64,000 nt of DNA from Cellvibrio sp. (GTDB lineage: Bacteria > Pseudomonadota > Gammaproteobacteria > Pseudomonadales > Cellvibrionaceae), in contig JADJRD010000014.1 in NCBI GenBank assembly GCA_016712405.1, positions 930,001-994,000 of the forward strand. Reading direction: 5' to 3'. The position numbers and the translations under genes were made by a program. Position 1 is the stretch's first letter. Every line of letters starts with the position of its first letter. Shown here piece after piece: positions 8,294 through 17,864 of the stretch. The notes under the pieces were generated by a model. It did no database searches, was not told the DNA's origin, and worked only from the letters and a program-made list of their open reading frames with translations.

Positions 8294-9529
8294 ATGGACG
8301 ATTCCCGTAAAAAAGTTTTGGTGGTGGATGACGATCGCTTCGCGCAAAAGCTGGTGGGTCGAGCCCTGTCCGACGTCTATGAGTTGCGTTATGCCGACGA
8401 GGGTGATCGCGGCCTGATTGTGGCGCAAGAATGGTTGCCAGATGTTATTTTGCTGGATGTGGAAATGCCGGGAAAGACCGGTTATGAAGTCTGTGAAATT
8501 ATTCGTCGTGAACCCCAAATAGCCAAAATTCCGGTGATTTTTTTATCGGGCAATACCTCTTTACGTGAAAAAATGTTGGGCTTTGAAGTGGGGGCGGATG
8601 ATTATCTAGTCAAGCCTTTTGAGCCGGAATTGTTACGTGCGAAAGTTGCGCGTATGTCAGAAGTGTTTGCGGATCACAAAGCGCTTGATCAGCAAGCAAA
8701 AAATGTTCAGGGCATGGTGTTTGAAGCGCTGACCAGCAGTGCTGAGTTGGGTAAGGCGTTGCGTTTTGTTGAGCACACTTATGCTTTACATGATTTTGAT
8801 GCCTTGGCGCAGGCGTTGTTTAGAGTCATGGCAGAATATGGTTTGGTCACATCGGTTGCCTTTTTATCCAGTCGAGGCGCCTGTTATTACTCTTCGAATT
8901 CAGATGAAATTTCTCCTCTCGAAAAAGATTTATTGCAGCTCATGCATTTGCAAGGGCGCTTTATTGATTTTGGATGCCGGACATTTGTGAATTATCGTCA
9001 GGTATCGTTGCTGGTGAAAAATATGCCACTGGATAACATGGAACGATATGGTCGCATGAAAGACACTATCCCCTTTATTTTGGGCGCGGTGGATGGCAAG
9101 GTGCGTTCGTTGGATTTGCATAAAACCTTACTTGACCATTCTGAAAATATGAGCAAATCCGTCGATGCCATAGGCACTACATTGCACAATCTCACTCAAG
9201 AGGTGACAGCCGGTCAGGATCACATTAATGATATCGTCAGTTTTTTATTATCTGATCTGGATTTCCATTTACCACGTTTGGGTTTAGAGCCTGATCAAGA
9301 AAAATTTATTGTTGAAAAAATTTCGACAACCTTTAACGAGACGCTTGCTCAAATGCAAAAAGGATTACAGGTAAGCGATTCTTTACAGGGCGTGGTTCGA
9401 TTATTGGAACATTTGGCGATTCAGCAGCAGAGATTAATTGAATTAAATTTCGCCGAAGTTGAGCAATCCCCCGCAGCCAGTTTGCCGAATGACGGCGAAG
9501 TCTATTCCAGTGATGTAGAACTCTTCTAG
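8294..9529 (+). CDS. Response regulator with long unclassified output domain
   Basis: 411 aa. Residues 6-125 form a canonical receiver: acidic cluster D12-D14, phosphoacceptor Asp55 in VILLDVEMPGKTGYEV, FLSG at the Thr/Ser position and the Lys in LVKPFEPELL. The remainder (about 135-411) has no recognised DNA-binding, GGDEF, EAL, HD-GYP or kinase motif. It includes a segment that may be sensor-like (about 150-275) and a predicted helical C-terminus (HKTLLDHSENMSKSVDAIG onward) that could be a coiled coil. ATG 8294 is preferred over GTG 8288 because TAGGAG sits five bases upstream. No partner kinase is adjacent. The output mechanism is unknown; protein-protein signalling is more likely than direct DNA binding. 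Confidence 0.82.
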   Translation: MDDSRKKVLVVDDDRFAQKLVGRALSDVYELRYADEGDRGLIVAQEWLPDVILLDVEMPGKTGYEVCEIIRREPQIAKIPVIFLSGNTSLREKMLGFEVGADDYLVKPFEPELLRAKVARMSEVFADHKALDQQAKNVQGMVFEALTSSAELGKALRFVEHTYALHDFDALAQALFRVMAEYGLVTSVAFLSSRGACYYSSNSDEISPLEKDLLQLMHLQGRFIDFGCRTFVNYRQVSLLVKNMPLDNMERYGRMKDTIPFILGAVDGKVRSLDLHKTLLDHSENMSKSVDAIGTTLHNLTQEVTAGQDHINDIVSFLLSDLDFHLPRLGLEPDQEKFIVEKISTTFNETLAQMQKGLQVSDSLQGVVRLLEHLAIQQQRLIELNFAEVEQSPAASLPNDGEVYSSDVELF

Positions 9530-9605
9530 CCTGCGACAATTTGTCACTGTTGCGGTTGCATAAAAATCTTTACTCTGCCGCCCTGAAAAATCTTTATTCA
9601 TCAGG

Positions 9606-11930
9606 GTGGTTTCGATCTTGTTCAAACAGCTAATCTTATTGTTATTGGGCGGTGTATTTCTGGCAAATGCACAAGCGCATGAAGAAACTTTGCAGAAAAA
9701 AAAGAATAAAAACAGCGAGGTTGAAGAAGTCAAAGTCTGGGGCAAAGCCAATGACAGCGCCAATGCCGGTTACACCAACCCTACCAGTGTTCTAACTCAG
9801 GAAGATATTGTCAGCATTAATGCCACCACTACCGAAGACATAGTCAAATACGAGCCGAGTCTGGTGATTCGCAAACGTTATATTGGCGATTCCAATGGCA
9901 CACTTGGGTTGCGCGGTTCCAATATGTTTGCCGCATCGCGTTCAATGGTGTTTGCGGACGGTGTGCCGCTACATTATTTTTTGCAATCGCGTTGGAGTGG
10001 TGCGCCACGTTGGACTATGGTCAGTGCCAGTGAAATTGCACAAGTGGAAATTCTCTACGGCCCTTTCTCTGCTGAATACAGCGGCAACTCAATGGGTGGT
10101 GTGATTTTAATTGAAACCGCTATTCCGCAAGAGCGACAAGTGCATCTCGATCTGGATTATTTTTCACAAGATTTTAATGCTTATGGTTTTGATGATCGCT
10201 TGAATGGTTACAAAACATTTATTTCTTATGGCGATAAATTTGGCGATCTCAGTGTTTATCTTTCTTATAATCGTTTGGAAAATGACAGTCAGCCTCAGTC
10301 CTATTATTTTGATGCGCGCACGCCTGCGACTAATGCAATTCCTGTGAGTGGTGCGATAGTGGATAAGGATGTATTCGGTAATCGCGCCTATTATTTTGGT
10401 GATACCGGAATTGAACAAGCGACGACGGATAATTTCAAATTAAAACTCGGTTACGATTTTGACAATTGGTCGAGCTTATTGAATATCGCTTTTGAAGATC
10501 GCAATACATTACGCAATTCACAGAATAGTTATATTCGCAATTCAGCGGGCAATACACTTTGGTCGGGCAATTTTAATCAAAATGGTGCGGGCATGAATGT
10601 CGCCGCCAGCCGTCTGGGTGCCAGTGAGTTGGATCGAAAAAGTTTGTCTTTAGGTTTGCGTATTAAAGGTGACATCAACGAGAGCGCGCGGTTTGAAGCT
10701 AATCTGAGTGATTTTACAATTTTGGAAGATAACAACCGTGCATCCAGTCATTCATTATTAGATCCTCTATTTAACGGTCGCGGACAAACAACGGATTATG
10801 AAGATACTGGTTGGCAAACACTGGAAGGAAAATTTATTTTTTCTGATTTGGGTGTTGAGGGTTTGGAGTTAATTTCCGGTGCGCGTTACGAAGCTTATCA
10901 ACTGAATTTGGATGTTTACAATTCAATGTCTTGGGTGGCTGGTGACAATGCAGGCTTTACCAGTCGCAGTGGTGGCGAAACCAATATCGCAGCAGCATTT
11001 GCACAAATGAATTGGGATCTTAATGAGAATTGGGATCTTGCATTGGGTGGCCGTTACGAGCGTTGGCAAAGTCACGATGGGTATTTCAATAAAGATATTG
11101 CTGCAACACCGGAATTCGATTTGGTCGATGTGCCAGAAGCCTCCAGCAATCAATTTTCACCAAAATTTTCATTGGGTTATATTCCTGTAGAAGATTGGTT
11201 GGTGCGTTATTCGCTTGCGCGCGCTTATCGTTTTCCGATTGTTGAAGAATTATTTATGCAAAGCCAATCCTACTCAACAACGGTTGCAGCGAAACCGGAT
11301 TTAAAACCGGAAAATGGTTTGCATCACAACCTGATGTTGGAAAAACAATTTGATACGGGTTATCTGCGCATCAATTTATTTACTGAAACTATTCGGGATG
11401 CCATTGAATCACAATCGAATTTATTACCGGGTGGTGGTTCCATCACAACCTTTTCTGCAATCGATCAAGTGGAAACCGATGGTGTTGAGTTGATTCTGAA
11501 TCGTTATGGTGTTTGGGTGCCGGAATTGGATATTCGTTTTAATCTTGCCTATACAAAATCAATTATTGTAGATAACAGCACAGCGGAAGGCGCGAATCCT
11601 GCCAATAGCATTGAGGGCAATGATTATCCGCGTATGCCGCATTGGCGTGGTAATGTGATGGCAACTTATCATGCAACTGATCGCTGGGATTTAAGCACTA
11701 ATCTTCAATACGCTGAAAAAAGTTTTGGTCGTTTGGATAATACCGATACTGCAGAGCAAGTGATGGGCGCACAGGATGGTTACACTCGATGGGGCGTAAA
11801 AACCACTTACGATTTCAGTGATCAAATGGAAGTTGGTTTTGGTATTGATAACCTCACCAACGAAGAAAGTTATGTGGCACATCCTTGGCCGGGTCGCACA
11901 ATGTATTTGAGTTTATCTTATGATCTCTAA
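9606..11930 (+). CDS. TonB-dependent outer-membrane receptor
   Basis: 774 aa with a hydrophobic signal (LFKQLILLLLGGVFLANAQA), a TonB-box-like segment (VEEVKVWG), a plug domain (about 55-170; SVLTQEDIVSINATTTEDIV, LGLRGSNMFAASRSMVFADG, VEILYGPFSAEYSGNSMGGV) and a beta-barrel ending in the usual aromatic YLSLSYDL. The start is GTG 9606 or TTG 9618; neither has a strong ribosome-binding site. It overlaps the following PepSY protein gene by 11 bases, so the two are surely co-translated. Receptors paired with PepSY membrane proteins are commonly iron-siderophore or other metal-chelate uptake systems. The substrate here is inferred only from that pairing, and no Fur box was identified. Confidence 0.9.
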   Translation: MVSILFKQLILLLLGGVFLANAQAHEETLQKKKNKNSEVEEVKVWGKANDSANAGYTNPTSVLTQEDIVSINATTTEDIVKYEPSLVIRKRYIGDSNGTLGLRGSNMFAASRSMVFADGVPLHYFLQSRWSGAPRWTMVSASEIAQVEILYGPFSAEYSGNSMGGVILIETAIPQERQVHLDLDYFSQDFNAYGFDDRLNGYKTFISYGDKFGDLSVYLSYNRLENDSQPQSYYFDARTPATNAIPVSGAIVDKDVFGNRAYYFGDTGIEQATTDNFKLKLGYDFDNWSSLLNIAFEDRNTLRNSQNSYIRNSAGNTLWSGNFNQNGAGMNVAASRLGASELDRKSLSLGLRIKGDINESARFEANLSDFTILEDNNRASSHSLLDPLFNGRGQTTDYEDTGWQTLEGKFIFSDLGVEGLELISGARYEAYQLNLDVYNSMSWVAGDNAGFTSRSGGETNIAAAFAQMNWDLNENWDLALGGRYERWQSHDGYFNKDIAATPEFDLVDVPEASSNQFSPKFSLGYIPVEDWLVRYSLARAYRFPIVEELFMQSQSYSTTVAAKPDLKPENGLHHNLMLEKQFDTGYLRINLFTETIRDAIESQSNLLPGGGSITTFSAIDQVETDGVELILNRYGVWVPELDIRFNLAYTKSIIVDNSTAEGANPANSIEGNDYPRMPHWRGNVMATYHATDRWDLSTNLQYAEKSFGRLDNTDTAEQVMGAQDGYTRWGVKTTYDFSDQMEVGFGIDNLTNEESYVAHPWPGRTMYLSLSYDL

Positions 11931-13227
11931 TCCAAAAGCCCAAACCCCCAATCCAAAATACTTGTATCGTACTATTTGGCGCTGGCATTTTTATGCTGGC
12001 GTTTTTTGTATTCCGTTTGTGATTGTATTGGCGTTGACCGGTGCAATATATTTATTCAAACCTTATTACGAACATTGGCAAGAAAGTGAATATCGTGGCT
12101 TGCACATCAGCGGCGAAGCGATTTCACCCAATCAACAAATTCAAATTGCATTGAACGCAATTCCAAACGGAAAATTGTTAAGTTATCGTTTGCCACAAAC
12201 AGCTGATGAAGCCGTAGCGATTAGTGTACAAGCAGAAGATGTCTGGCAAGTGTTTATCAATCCCTACACTGGTGAACTGCTGGGCAAACAACGTAAAGAT
12301 CTAATGTTGATGAATCTGGTAAAAACATTTCACGGCGAATTGTTATTGGGTAATGTTGGTTCAATATTCGTTGAACTGGCGGCTTGCTGGGCCATTGTGT
12401 TGATAGTCACTGGGTTGTATTTGTGGTGGCCGCGAAATGCAAATGGTCTTGCTGGTGTTGTTTATCCAAGATTGCGTGAGGGCGACCGTATTTTTTGGCG
12501 AGATATTCATGCGGTGATTGGCATCTGGATTTCCGCACTCGCATTATTTTTATTAATTACTGGGTTGCCTTGGGCCTTGGTTTGGGGTTCTGCGTTAAAA
12601 GAAATTCGCCGTTTTGAAATTGCACCAGTGCAACAAGATTGGACGCAAAGTCGTGCGCATGAGCATCAAGCATGGCGAGCAGAGGCGAGCGATGTTTTTA
12701 ATTTAACGCCGGATATTTTATCTGCCGCAATCAATCTAAAATTAGCAGCACCAGTAGAACTGAGCGTTGCTGATGCAAGACATAATTCTTGGAAGGTGTC
12801 ATCACAAAGTCAAAATCGCCCTTTGCGTGCGGATGTCTGGATTACCACTGATGGCAGTATTGAAAAACAAAATAATTTTGCCGATAAACCATTCTTGGAT
12901 CGTGCCATTGGAATTGGTGTGGCGGCACACGAAGGTTATTTGTTTGGTTGGTTTAATTTGGTTCTGGGTGTACTCACTTGCCTGGGATTAATCCTAATGA
13001 GTGTCAGCGGTTTTATTCTCTGGCGCAAACGCAAGCCGGACTCAGTATTGGGCGCACCACCGCCCATGCCGACATCTGTGGGTTTTGTTGTGGTTGCGAT
13101 TACGATTGGTTTGGCGATTTTTTTACCTTTGCTGGCCATATCCTTGGTGGCTTTGTTATTGATTGAATTTCTCTTGTTGCGACGTATGAATCGCCTCAGT
13201 TATTGGTTAGGATTGCGCGTTAAGTAA
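11920..13227 (+). CDS. PepSY-associated membrane protein
   Basis: 435 aa with four main membrane regions: about 20-45 (FYAGVFCIPFVIVLALTGAI), 150-170, 205-230 and 345-375, plus a hydrophobic C-terminal pair (390-425). The first helix follows the WRWHFYAG motif typical of PepSY_TM proteins, and a periplasmic PepSY-like region lies between helices 1 and 2. Such proteins are proposed to act in reduction or processing of imported iron chelates at the inner membrane. The gene overlaps the receptor gene by 11 bases, supporting a joint role. Conserved histidines in WRWHFYAG, KTFHGELLLG and AAHEGYLFGW may bind heme or metal, which is an inference. Confidence 0.88.
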   Translation: MISNPKAQTPNPKYLYRTIWRWHFYAGVFCIPFVIVLALTGAIYLFKPYYEHWQESEYRGLHISGEAISPNQQIQIALNAIPNGKLLSYRLPQTADEAVAISVQAEDVWQVFINPYTGELLGKQRKDLMLMNLVKTFHGELLLGNVGSIFVELAACWAIVLIVTGLYLWWPRNANGLAGVVYPRLREGDRIFWRDIHAVIGIWISALALFLLITGLPWALVWGSALKEIRRFEIAPVQQDWTQSRAHEHQAWRAEASDVFNLTPDILSAAINLKLAAPVELSVADARHNSWKVSSQSQNRPLRADVWITTDGSIEKQNNFADKPFLDRAIGIGVAAHEGYLFGWFNLVLGVLTCLGLILMSVSGFILWRKRKPDSVLGAPPPMPTSVGFVVVAITIGLAIFLPLLAISLVALLLIEFLLLRRMNRLSYWLGLRVK

Positions 13228-13238
13228 AATCGCAATCA

Positions 13239-13268
13239 ATAACGAGTCATCTTTCCATAACGAGTCAT
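13239..13268 (+). repeat. 12-bp direct repeat ahead of methyltransferase
   Basis: ATAACGAGTCAT occurs at 13239-13250 and again at 13257-13268, eighteen bases apart, ending just before the ATG at 13272. It could be a duplicated leader or a binding site; it replaces the position where a Shine-Dalgarno would be expected. Confidence 0.55.
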
Positions 13269-13271
13269 TTT

Positions 13272-14477
13272 ATGCCAACTGAAAACTCCAGTCTGGAGCT
13301 TGAAACCTTTTTAACCGACTACAAACAATCCTTTTCCTCGGGATCATTGCAGCGTCTGGTCTTATCCAAATACAAAGGCATGGAAGCCGATTTAAATCGC
13401 ATTACAATTCGCCCGGTGCAGATTAAAGATCAGCAGTTGCTCTCGTTTTTGTACGAATATCGCACTAATCACATTACTAAAAATTTGACTCTGCAAGAAT
13501 CCATTGAGAAGTTGCAATTGTGGATTGGCAATGATTTTCACAACGCCCATATGATTACCGATGAATGGGAACAGCAGCTAAGTTTGAGTAAAAAAGGTAA
13601 ATGGCTGGTTAATAAAAATCGCAATAAAAATTTCACTGCGGAGCAAAAAACTCTAACCCCCGAACTTGCGCACAATCGCAACAAGTTGCGTTATGTGGAG
13701 CAAGACCGTCCTTATTTGCATGAGCTGGGTATTACCGATGCCAATGCGCAAATCATTCCGGCCATGTCACGCAAGTGGAAACAAATCAATAAATTTATTG
13801 AAGTCTTATCGACTGCCATTCAGCAAACAGGTTTGGATAAGCGCAGTCAATTGCATATTGCTGATTTCGGTTCAGGCAAAGCTTATTTGACCTTTGCGGT
13901 ACATGATTATCTGAGTGCGAATCTTGGTGTGAAGACGCAAGTCACAGGTGTGGAGTTGCGTCAAAACCTGGTGGATTTATGTAATCAAACAGCAAAAAAA
14001 TTATCCTTGAATGGCATCAAGTTTGAGCAGGGCGATGTACAACATTTTTCTGCGCAAGACATCAACATTATGATTGCCTTGCATGCTTGCGACACCGCAA
14101 CCGATTACGCTTTGAATATGGGCATTCGTACCGGTGCCGACATTATTATGTGTTCCCCTTGTTGTCACAAACAAATTCGCCCGCAATTAAAAAGCCCGCC
14201 ACTGCTCGCGCCTTTGTTGCAATACGGAATTCATTTGGGTCAAGAAGCTGAAATGATTACTGACAGTTTGCGTGCGCTGTTGTTAGAAGCAAATGGTTAC
14301 GACACCAAAGTGTTTGAATTTGTTTCCCTCGAACACACCAGCAAAAATAAAATGATCCTCGCACAAAAACGCAAAGCCCCTCGTGATAACAGCGAAATTT
14401 TAAAACAGATTGCGGATATAAAAATTTTTTACGGTATTGAGGAGCATTGTTTGGAGAGTTTGTTGCAGGCGGATTGA
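13272..14477 (+). CDS. Class I SAM-dependent methyltransferase
   Basis: 401 aa. The C-terminal half has the SAM-binding motif I HIADFGSGKAYLTFAVHDYL (about residues 197-216), an acidic residue after the second strand (VTGVELRQNLVDLC), IMIALHACDTATDYAL, and the pattern MCSPCCHKQIRPQL. Together these match the Methyltransf_32 group (GSTCD-like) of putative RNA or protein methyltransferases. The N-terminal half (1-170) is mostly charged and may bind substrate. No Shine-Dalgarno is evident; the upstream bases hold a 12-bp direct repeat. It converges with the LysR gene. The substrate is unknown. Confidence 0.85.
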   Translation: MPTENSSLELETFLTDYKQSFSSGSLQRLVLSKYKGMEADLNRITIRPVQIKDQQLLSFLYEYRTNHITKNLTLQESIEKLQLWIGNDFHNAHMITDEWEQQLSLSKKGKWLVNKNRNKNFTAEQKTLTPELAHNRNKLRYVEQDRPYLHELGITDANAQIIPAMSRKWKQINKFIEVLSTAIQQTGLDKRSQLHIADFGSGKAYLTFAVHDYLSANLGVKTQVTGVELRQNLVDLCNQTAKKLSLNGIKFEQGDVQHFSAQDINIMIALHACDTATDYALNMGIRTGADIIMCSPCCHKQIRPQLKSPPLLAPLLQYGIHLGQEAEMITDSLRALLLEANGYDTKVFEFVSLEHTSKNKMILAQKRKAPRDNSEILKQIADIKIFYGIEEHCLESLLQAD

Positions 14478-14522
14478 TCTGCGTTAATTTGCTGGGGCCT
14501 CAGTCGGCAGCGAACTCCTCAA

Positions 14523-15431
14523 CTAATCCATTTTCAATCGTAACGCATCAACAAATAAGCGAAACAAAGGCGGCAAATTGCGATTGGGATAATAGATAAA
14601 GTAGCCTTCATACGTTGTTCTCCAATCGGCGAGAACTTCTGTTAGCACGCCATTTGCCAGTTCTTTTTCTGCCATTGTGGCAGGTACCCAAGCGACACCC
14701 AACGCATCTATTGCGCCTTTCATGAGTAGATGAGCATGGCTCACAACCATAGCGGATGGTGGGCGAATACTGATGGGATTTTGAGATTGATTTTTATCGG
14801 GATTAGTAAATTCCCAATTCATAATATTGTCATGGCGCGGCAAGCGCAGCGTTAAACAGCGATGATTACTCAAATCTTTTGGAGTTTGTGGAATGCCATG
14901 AGTGGCAATGTAATTGGGCGAGCTCACTACAATCATGTGAAAATCGGGCGTAACTCTGACTGCCACCATGTCTTTATCCACTGTACCGCCCATGCGAATC
15001 CCTATATCGAATCGATCCTTCACTATGTCGGTAAATGCATAGTCAGTGGTGATTTCTAAAACCACATCAGGATAGTCACGCGCGAAGACGGCAAGCTTGT
15101 CCCACAACAGAGTATTGATGACATGCTCAGAGCTGTTGATGCGCAGAGTGCCACGCGGTAAATCACGAAATGCGTTTAATTTGCCCAGCTTTTGGTCTAT
15201 ACCACTCATCAAGGGTTCGATGTCTGCCAACAACCGTTCACCCGCTTGTGTGGGTGAAACACTGCGAGTAGTGCGATTCAGTAACTTAACGCCAATACGT
15301 TCCTCCAAGGTTCGGATGGTATAGCTAAGTGCCGACTGGGAAACGCCTAGCTGGCCTGCGGCTTTGGTGAAGTTTCCTGTTTGTGCCACCAGAATGAATG
15401 CACGCAAATCGTTTAGGTTTTCTCTCATCAT
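14523..15431 (-). CDS. LysR-family transcriptional regulator
   Basis: 302 aa. The N-terminal winged helix (about 5-63) is typical: NFTKAAGQLGVSQSALSYTI, then RTLEERIGVKLLNRTTRSVS. The rest is a periplasmic-binding-protein-like effector domain (about 90-295), with a shape like the regulators of oxidoreductase or hydrolase genes. Two adjacent ATG codons (15431, 15428) are possible starts. It is divergent from the secreted hydrolase at 15641, with about 210 bases between, the usual arrangement for a LysR regulator that controls its neighbour and itself. Its target is inferred to be the 15641-19424 cluster. Confidence 0.93.
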   Translation of the reverse strand: MMRENLNDLRAFILVAQTGNFTKAAGQLGVSQSALSYTIRTLEERIGVKLLNRTTRSVSPTQAGERLLADIEPLMSGIDQKLGKLNAFRDLPRGTLRINSSEHVINTLLWDKLAVFARDYPDVVLEITTDYAFTDIVKDRFDIGIRMGGTVDKDMVAVRVTPDFHMIVVSSPNYIATHGIPQTPKDLSNHRCLTLRLPRHDNIMNWEFTNPDKNQSQNPISIRPPSAMVVSHAHLLMKGAIDALGVAWVPATMAEKELANGVLTEVLADWRTTYEGYFIYYPNRNLPPLFRLFVDALRLKMD

Positions 15432-15586
15432 TCATTGACCCTGAGCGGTTAACCAAATTGATTATTCAAGATTTGTAAATAAAAGCAGTAAATTTCGCCA
15501 GAATCAACTTCAATTTTCCATGATTAATAAAATTAACTTATAAATCCTTGCAAAATAGAGATCTTAATCCCAGCCGGGATACTCGT

Positions 15587-15621
15587 TATAGTGACTTGAA
15601 TTAATAGCCACCTGAATTAAT
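15587..15621 (+). promoter_or_regulatory. Candidate -10 and TGAATTAAT direct repeats in LysR/hydrolase spacer
   Basis: A TATAGT hexamer (15587-15592) is followed by two copies of TGAATTAAT (15597-15605 and 15613-15621), sixteen bases apart, between the divergent LysR and hydrolase genes. The spacing places both copies on the same helix face roughly 1.5 turns apart; they could be a regulator site just downstream of the start of transcription. No clean T-N11-A LysR box was singled out. Confidence 0.3.
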
Positions 15622-15640
15622 CAACTCCGAGGTGCCAAGC

Positions 15641-16693
15641 ATGATGTCGAAAGCGCTCCATGCCCTGTTAATGACAACAACCCTGTGGGGAACTGCTGTT
15701 GAAGCCAAAAGTGAAAACGACAAAAACCCGTTTGGTTTGGTGTATCAAGGAGCCCTGGTCGAAAATCAAAAAGGAAAAGTCAACATCCACACTGTTAGCT
15801 ATAAGCTCAATGGCGTGGATATATCAGCCAATGTGTACACCCCTGCCAGTTACGACTCAGCAAAAAAATATCCCACCATTGTTATTGCGCATCCCAATAG
15901 TGGTGTGAAAGAACAGGTTGCGGGTTTATATGCACAACGTCTAGCGGAGCGAGGCTATATCACCATTAGTGCCGACGCTGCCTATCAAGGCGCCAGCGGT
16001 GGATTGCCACGTAATGTCGATAAACCGGCAAATCGTATCGAGGATATTCACGGTATGGCCGATTTTATTGCACAGTATCCCGGAGTGGACTCAAGCCGTT
16101 TAGGTTTACTCGGTATTTGCGGCGGTGGTGGCTATTCTTTACAAGCTGCGCAAACTGATAAGCGATTTAAAGCTATTGCAACATTAAGCATGTTTGATTC
16201 AGGTTGGGTGAGGCGCAATGGTTATCAGGATTCACAAATCGATACTGTTCAGCAGCGCTTACAAATAGCATCTGATGCACGAGCAAAGGAAGCAGCAGGT
16301 GGCGAAATTATTTATACCGGTGATGCAAAACTAACGGACGAACAAATCGCAAAATTACCCTTTGAATTATATCGTCAGGGTTTTGAATATTATGGAAAAA
16401 CTCACGCGCATCCTAACTCAACATTTCGTTACACCTTAAGCAGCTTGTTAGATTTAATGCGATTTGATGCTGTCAGTAATATGGATTTAATTAATCAGCC
16501 ACTATTAATGATCGCCGGTAGCAAAGCGGATTCACTCTATATGACGGAAAAAGCGTTCAAGCTCGCGACAGGCACAGATAAAAAAGAATTATTCAAAATC
16601 GACGGCGCAACCCATATCGAAACCTATTGGGTACCTATGTATGTCGAGCAGGCAGTGAATACGTTAGCCACATTTTTTAGCAATTCACTTTAA
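15641..16693 (+). CDS. Secreted alpha/beta hydrolase with Cys at the nucleophile elbow
   Basis: 350 aa from ATG 15641, which has GAGG eight bases upstream; a GTG at 15632 is less likely. The N-terminus (MMSKALHALLMTTTLWGTAV) is a signal peptide. The alpha/beta fold is indicated by TIVIAHPNSGVKEQ (oxyanion region), the elbow LGLLGICGGGGYSLQ with Cys160 where serine hydrolases have Ser, a late Asp region (LLMIAGSKADSLYM) and the His in DGATHIETYW. A Cys in GxCxGG is known in dienelactone-hydrolase-like members. It opens a four-gene run with the cupin-CMD protein, 29 bases downstream. The substrate is unknown; a small lactone or ester is plausible. Confidence 0.85.
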   Translation: MMSKALHALLMTTTLWGTAVEAKSENDKNPFGLVYQGALVENQKGKVNIHTVSYKLNGVDISANVYTPASYDSAKKYPTIVIAHPNSGVKEQVAGLYAQRLAERGYITISADAAYQGASGGLPRNVDKPANRIEDIHGMADFIAQYPGVDSSRLGLLGICGGGGYSLQAAQTDKRFKAIATLSMFDSGWVRRNGYQDSQIDTVQQRLQIASDARAKEAAGGEIIYTGDAKLTDEQIAKLPFELYRQGFEYYGKTHAHPNSTFRYTLSSLLDLMRFDAVSNMDLINQPLLMIAGSKADSLYMTEKAFKLATGTDKKELFKIDGATHIETYWVPMYVEQAVNTLATFFSNSL

Positions 16694-16722
16694 TTGATTC
16701 GCACAACTAAAATGGAGGCTGC

Positions 16723-17841
16723 ATGAAAAGATCACTGACTCTAGCGTTGACTATGGTAACGGCTGCTGCATTTGCAGACGAAAAACCCACACAGCAAATT
16801 ACAAAACTGCAAGACCTTGTCGCTCAAATTGCACCGGCTGAAAATTTTTCAGGCAATGCGCAATTCACTCGACTACCACAAATTCCTTCCACTGTTGCAG
16901 TAGCACCGGCGAGTGTCACTTTCACACCAGGTGCAATGACTCACTGGCATATTCATCCTGAAGGGCAATACCTCATAGTGATTGAGGGCGAAGGCCGCAC
17001 TCAGGAATGGGGATTGCCCATACAAACTATTCAGAAAGGTGAGGTTGTTTGGTGCCCACCCGGAGTTAAACATTGGCACGGTGCCAGTACACAAAGCGCA
17101 ATGACGCATATTGCAATTTCACCAGTCCCAACAGACGGAAAAAAAGTTATTTGGCTGGAAAAAGTCGAGCTTCCACAAGAAAAAGTTCTCACTAAAAAAA
17201 GCATTGAGCCAGTTAGATTGACAACAAAACAACTCAGTTTGGTTTCAATTGCAGCACACACGGCCACAGGTGATCTAGACAAACTAAAACCTGCTTTGGA
17301 GCACGGATTAGCGGAAGGTTTAAGTACAAATGAAATTAAAGAAGCACTGGTTCACCAATATGCTTACGCGGGTTTTCCCCGTGCACTCAATGGTTTACTC
17401 ACATTTAAAAGTCTGTTGGAAGAACGTGCACAAAAAGGAATTCAGGATTTAGCAGGCGCAAGCCCACAAGATTTACCTGACGCAACAAATTTCTATCAAC
17501 TCGGCACACAAACACTTGCACAATTAACCCAGCGTTCGCCTGAAGAAGCATCAAAACCACTGGTCGATAATTTTTCTCCAACAATTGATTACGCGCTTAA
17601 AGCACATTTGTTCGGCTATTTATTTAGTCGAAACAATCTCGGTTATTTAGAACGAGAATTAGTTGTGGTCAGCACTCTTTCTGCACTTGGCAATGTCAAT
17701 TCACAACTGCGATCTCATTTGCAAATCACACGCAATCTCGGTGTCGATAATGCACAAATGGAAAAAATCTTTCAGGAACTTGAAAAGGCATTAGGTAGCA
17801 ATGCCGCGCGCAATACCAAAAATGTATTACAGGGCATTTAA
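16723..17841 (+). CDS. Cupin plus carboxymuconolactone decarboxylase-like fusion
   Basis: 372 aa, start supported by GGAGG. A short signal peptide (MKRSLTLALTMVTAAAFA) suggests periplasmic location. The cupin domain (about 55-145) has both conserved motifs: FTPGAMTHWHIHPEGQ with the metal-binding HxH plus Glu, and WCPPGVKHWHGA with the distal His. Two helical CMD/AhpD-like units follow: about 170-235 (IKEALVHQYAYAGFPRALNG) and 280-365 (YLFSRNNLGYLERELVVVST). The cupin and CMD domains are usually separate proteins in gamma-carboxymuconolactone decarboxylase families. No CxxC redox pair is seen in the CMD units. It sits between two hydrolase genes; an oxidation or decarboxylation role is inferred only. 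Confidence 0.88.
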   Translation: MKRSLTLALTMVTAAAFADEKPTQQITKLQDLVAQIAPAENFSGNAQFTRLPQIPSTVAVAPASVTFTPGAMTHWHIHPEGQYLIVIEGEGRTQEWGLPIQTIQKGEVVWCPPGVKHWHGASTQSAMTHIAISPVPTDGKKVIWLEKVELPQEKVLTKKSIEPVRLTTKQLSLVSIAAHTATGDLDKLKPALEHGLAEGLSTNEIKEALVHQYAYAGFPRALNGLLTFKSLLEERAQKGIQDLAGASPQDLPDATNFYQLGTQTLAQLTQRSPEEASKPLVDNFSPTIDYALKAHLFGYLFSRNNLGYLERELVVVSTLSALGNVNSQLRSHLQITRNLGVDNAQMEKIFQELEKALGSNAARNTKNVLQGI

Positions 17842-17864
17842 CAGTAAACAATAATTGGGCGTTA

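Noticed and set aside
9443..9763. 106-codon minus-strand frame between regulator and TonB receptor
   Set aside because: Overlaps both conserved plus-strand coding ends and lacks any family motif.
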